Positions 22,467 through 23,101 of a stretch of DNA of 23,101 nt are shown one piece after another. Origin of the DNA: Pseudomonadota bacterium (lineage in GTDB: Bacteria; Pseudomonadota; Alphaproteobacteria; Rhizobiales; Hyphomicrobiaceae); the NCBI GenBank assembly GCA_023387235.1, contig JAEWIJ010000169.1, forward strand, positions 1-23,101, in the 5' to 3' direction. How positions within the stretch are numbered: position 1 is the stretch's first letter; the number at the start of each line of letters is the position of its first letter. The position numbers and the translations under genes are program-made. The notes below the pieces were generated by a model. The model ran no database searches and was not told where the DNA came from. It worked only from the letters and a program-made list of their open reading frames with translations.

Positions 22467-22888
22467 TTTGCTTGCCGCGGGCTGCTGGGAAGAGGTGCTT
22501 CGCAACCGTCCCGTTGTGCTATGCCCGCGGCGGCAACAGCGATAGGTTGCATTTGGCGCAACGAAAGCCCGGGCGCCACTTCATGAGCGCGCGACCGCGC
22601 GCCGGCCGGTAGGCCGTACTGAAAAAAAACAGCGCGGCAGCTTCAGCTCTGCGCTTTTTCATTGTGTGCATGAAATTTGATCCACGTGTCGGCTATCCGG
22701 CACTTGCAATCGCCGGACGATGCGCCTACCTAGCCCGCATCGACTTTGGCCGGACGACCGGGCCGTTGCGCTTCGCGAGATGCAAGTGCGCGTTCAAGAA
22801 CCCCTCCAAAATTCGACGAGAGTGCCCATCGTGCGCAAATGCGCGCGTGGCACGTGAACGACATGGCACTTTAGAGAAGGAACACGCC
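22467..22888 (+). other. 422-bp gap between rpsD and the cold-shock gene
   Basis: The first half (22467-22660) is rich in inverted repeats. Long-range arms are at 22472-22482 and 22523-22536 (TTGCCGC/GCGGCAA core). Smaller hairpins (GTTGC/GCAAC, CGGCC/GGCCG) follow, and it ends with an intrinsic terminator. It could be the rpsD 3' UTR or a small RNA. The second half (22661-22888) should hold the promoter and 5' UTR of the cold-shock gene, with a TCCGGC/GCCGGA hairpin near 22698-22720. No protein gene is convincing here. Confidence 0.45.
22631..22659. terminator. Intrinsic terminator between rpsD and the cold-shock gene
   Basis: An A8 tract, then AGCGC...GCAGC, a short loop, GCTCTGCGCT and T5. 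The stem is AGCGC/GCGCT plus an inner AGC/GCT with small mismatches. The A tract on one side and T tract on the other would allow action in both directions. Confidence 0.75.
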
Positions 22889-23098
22889 ATGGAAGCTGGA
22901 ACAGTCAAGTTTTTCAACGAACAGAAGGGGTATGGCTTCATCGCTCCGGACAACGGCGGCACCGATGTGTTCGTGCACATCTCCGCGCTGGAGCGCGCCG
23001 GCCTGAGCACGCTCTCGCAGGGCCAGAAGGTGTCGTTCGACACCGAGCGCGATCGCCGCTCCGGTAAGATGGCCGTTGCGAACATCCGCGCGGAATAA
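22889..23098 (+). CDS. Cold-shock domain protein (CspA family)
   Basis: A 69-residue single cold-shock domain, an OB-fold that binds single-stranded RNA or DNA and melts RNA structure. RNP1 is KGYGFIAP (about residues 13-20) and RNP2 is VFVHISAL (about 27-34). Lys and aromatic residues normal for the fold are present (TVKFFNEQKGYGF). The ATG at 22889 is preceded by GAAGGA at 7-8 bases and matches the family's usual start (M-x-x-GTVKFFN). The frame stays open upstream to 22664 but that part looks like untranslated leader. The long leader after the terminator is common for cold-shock genes. The gene ends just before the window edge. Confidence 0.96.
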   Translation: MEAGTVKFFNEQKGYGFIAPDNGGTDVFVHISALERAGLSTLSQGQKVSFDTERDRRSGKMAVANIRAE

Positions 23099-23101
23099 TC
23101 C

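Noticed and set aside
22664..22888. N-terminal extension of the cold-shock protein to 144 residues, with a CPSC motif
   Set aside because: The frame is open by chance in GC-rich DNA. The family start, ribosome-binding site and domain all fit the ATG at 22889, and the extension begins just after a terminator.

Overview
The window is GC-rich, densely coded bacterial chromosome with no rRNA, tRNA, insertion sequence, phage gene or CRISPR array that I can see. Several genes point to Alphaproteobacteria, order Hyphomicrobiales (Rhizobiales): two BA14K-family envelope proteins, an Azotobacter-type 7Fe ferredoxin (FdxA) upstream of a CarD regulator on the same strand, a DUF6476 gene divergent from rluD, a stand-alone rpsD lacking zinc cysteines, and two promoters of the alphaproteobacterial general-stress sigma factor EcfG type. 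I cannot name the genus.

Layout. 0-4 kb: a flavin-containing monooxygenase converges on carD across a shared terminator. carD has a roughly 228-residue Ala/Lys/Pro tail, and fdxA lies upstream of it across a 510-bp structured gap. 4-7 kb: a secreted DUF302 protein, then an EamA/MFS transporter pair with ATGA overlap. 7-9.5 kb: a SufA/IscA-type Fe-S carrier with translationally coupled DUF924, converging on rluD, then DUF6476. 9.5-14.4 kb: an MDR oxidoreductase, a small membrane protein, the ligase-associated exonuclease plus ATP-dependent DNA ligase pair (ATGA overlap), and a HAD hydrolase. 14.4-18 kb, minus strand: a small secreted Cys protein, two BA14K paralogues (one expanded by RGG/SFRGG repeats) and a tandem triplet of SnoaL/NTF2-like proteins. 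18-23.1 kb: a threonine-synthase-family PLP enzyme, two coupled secreted DUF4034-like proteins, rpsD with a long structured leader, and a cold-shock protein.

How the genes fit together. Most are housekeeping or stand-alone. The coherent accessory part is 14.4-17.9 kb, where both BA14K genes carry an EcfG-like promoter at almost the same distance (72 and 73 nt) from non-ATG starts. This suggests a general-stress-induced envelope module. The exonuclease/ligase pair is a partial copy of the four-part ligase-associated DNA damage response set; its Lhr-type helicase and PdeM phosphoesterase are not in the window. I did not find a clearly new multi-gene system. The strongest candidates for unrecorded biology are the EcfG/BA14K arrangement, the SnoaL triplet with a shared upstream element, the coupled DUF4034-like pair, and structured RNA upstream of carD and rpsD.
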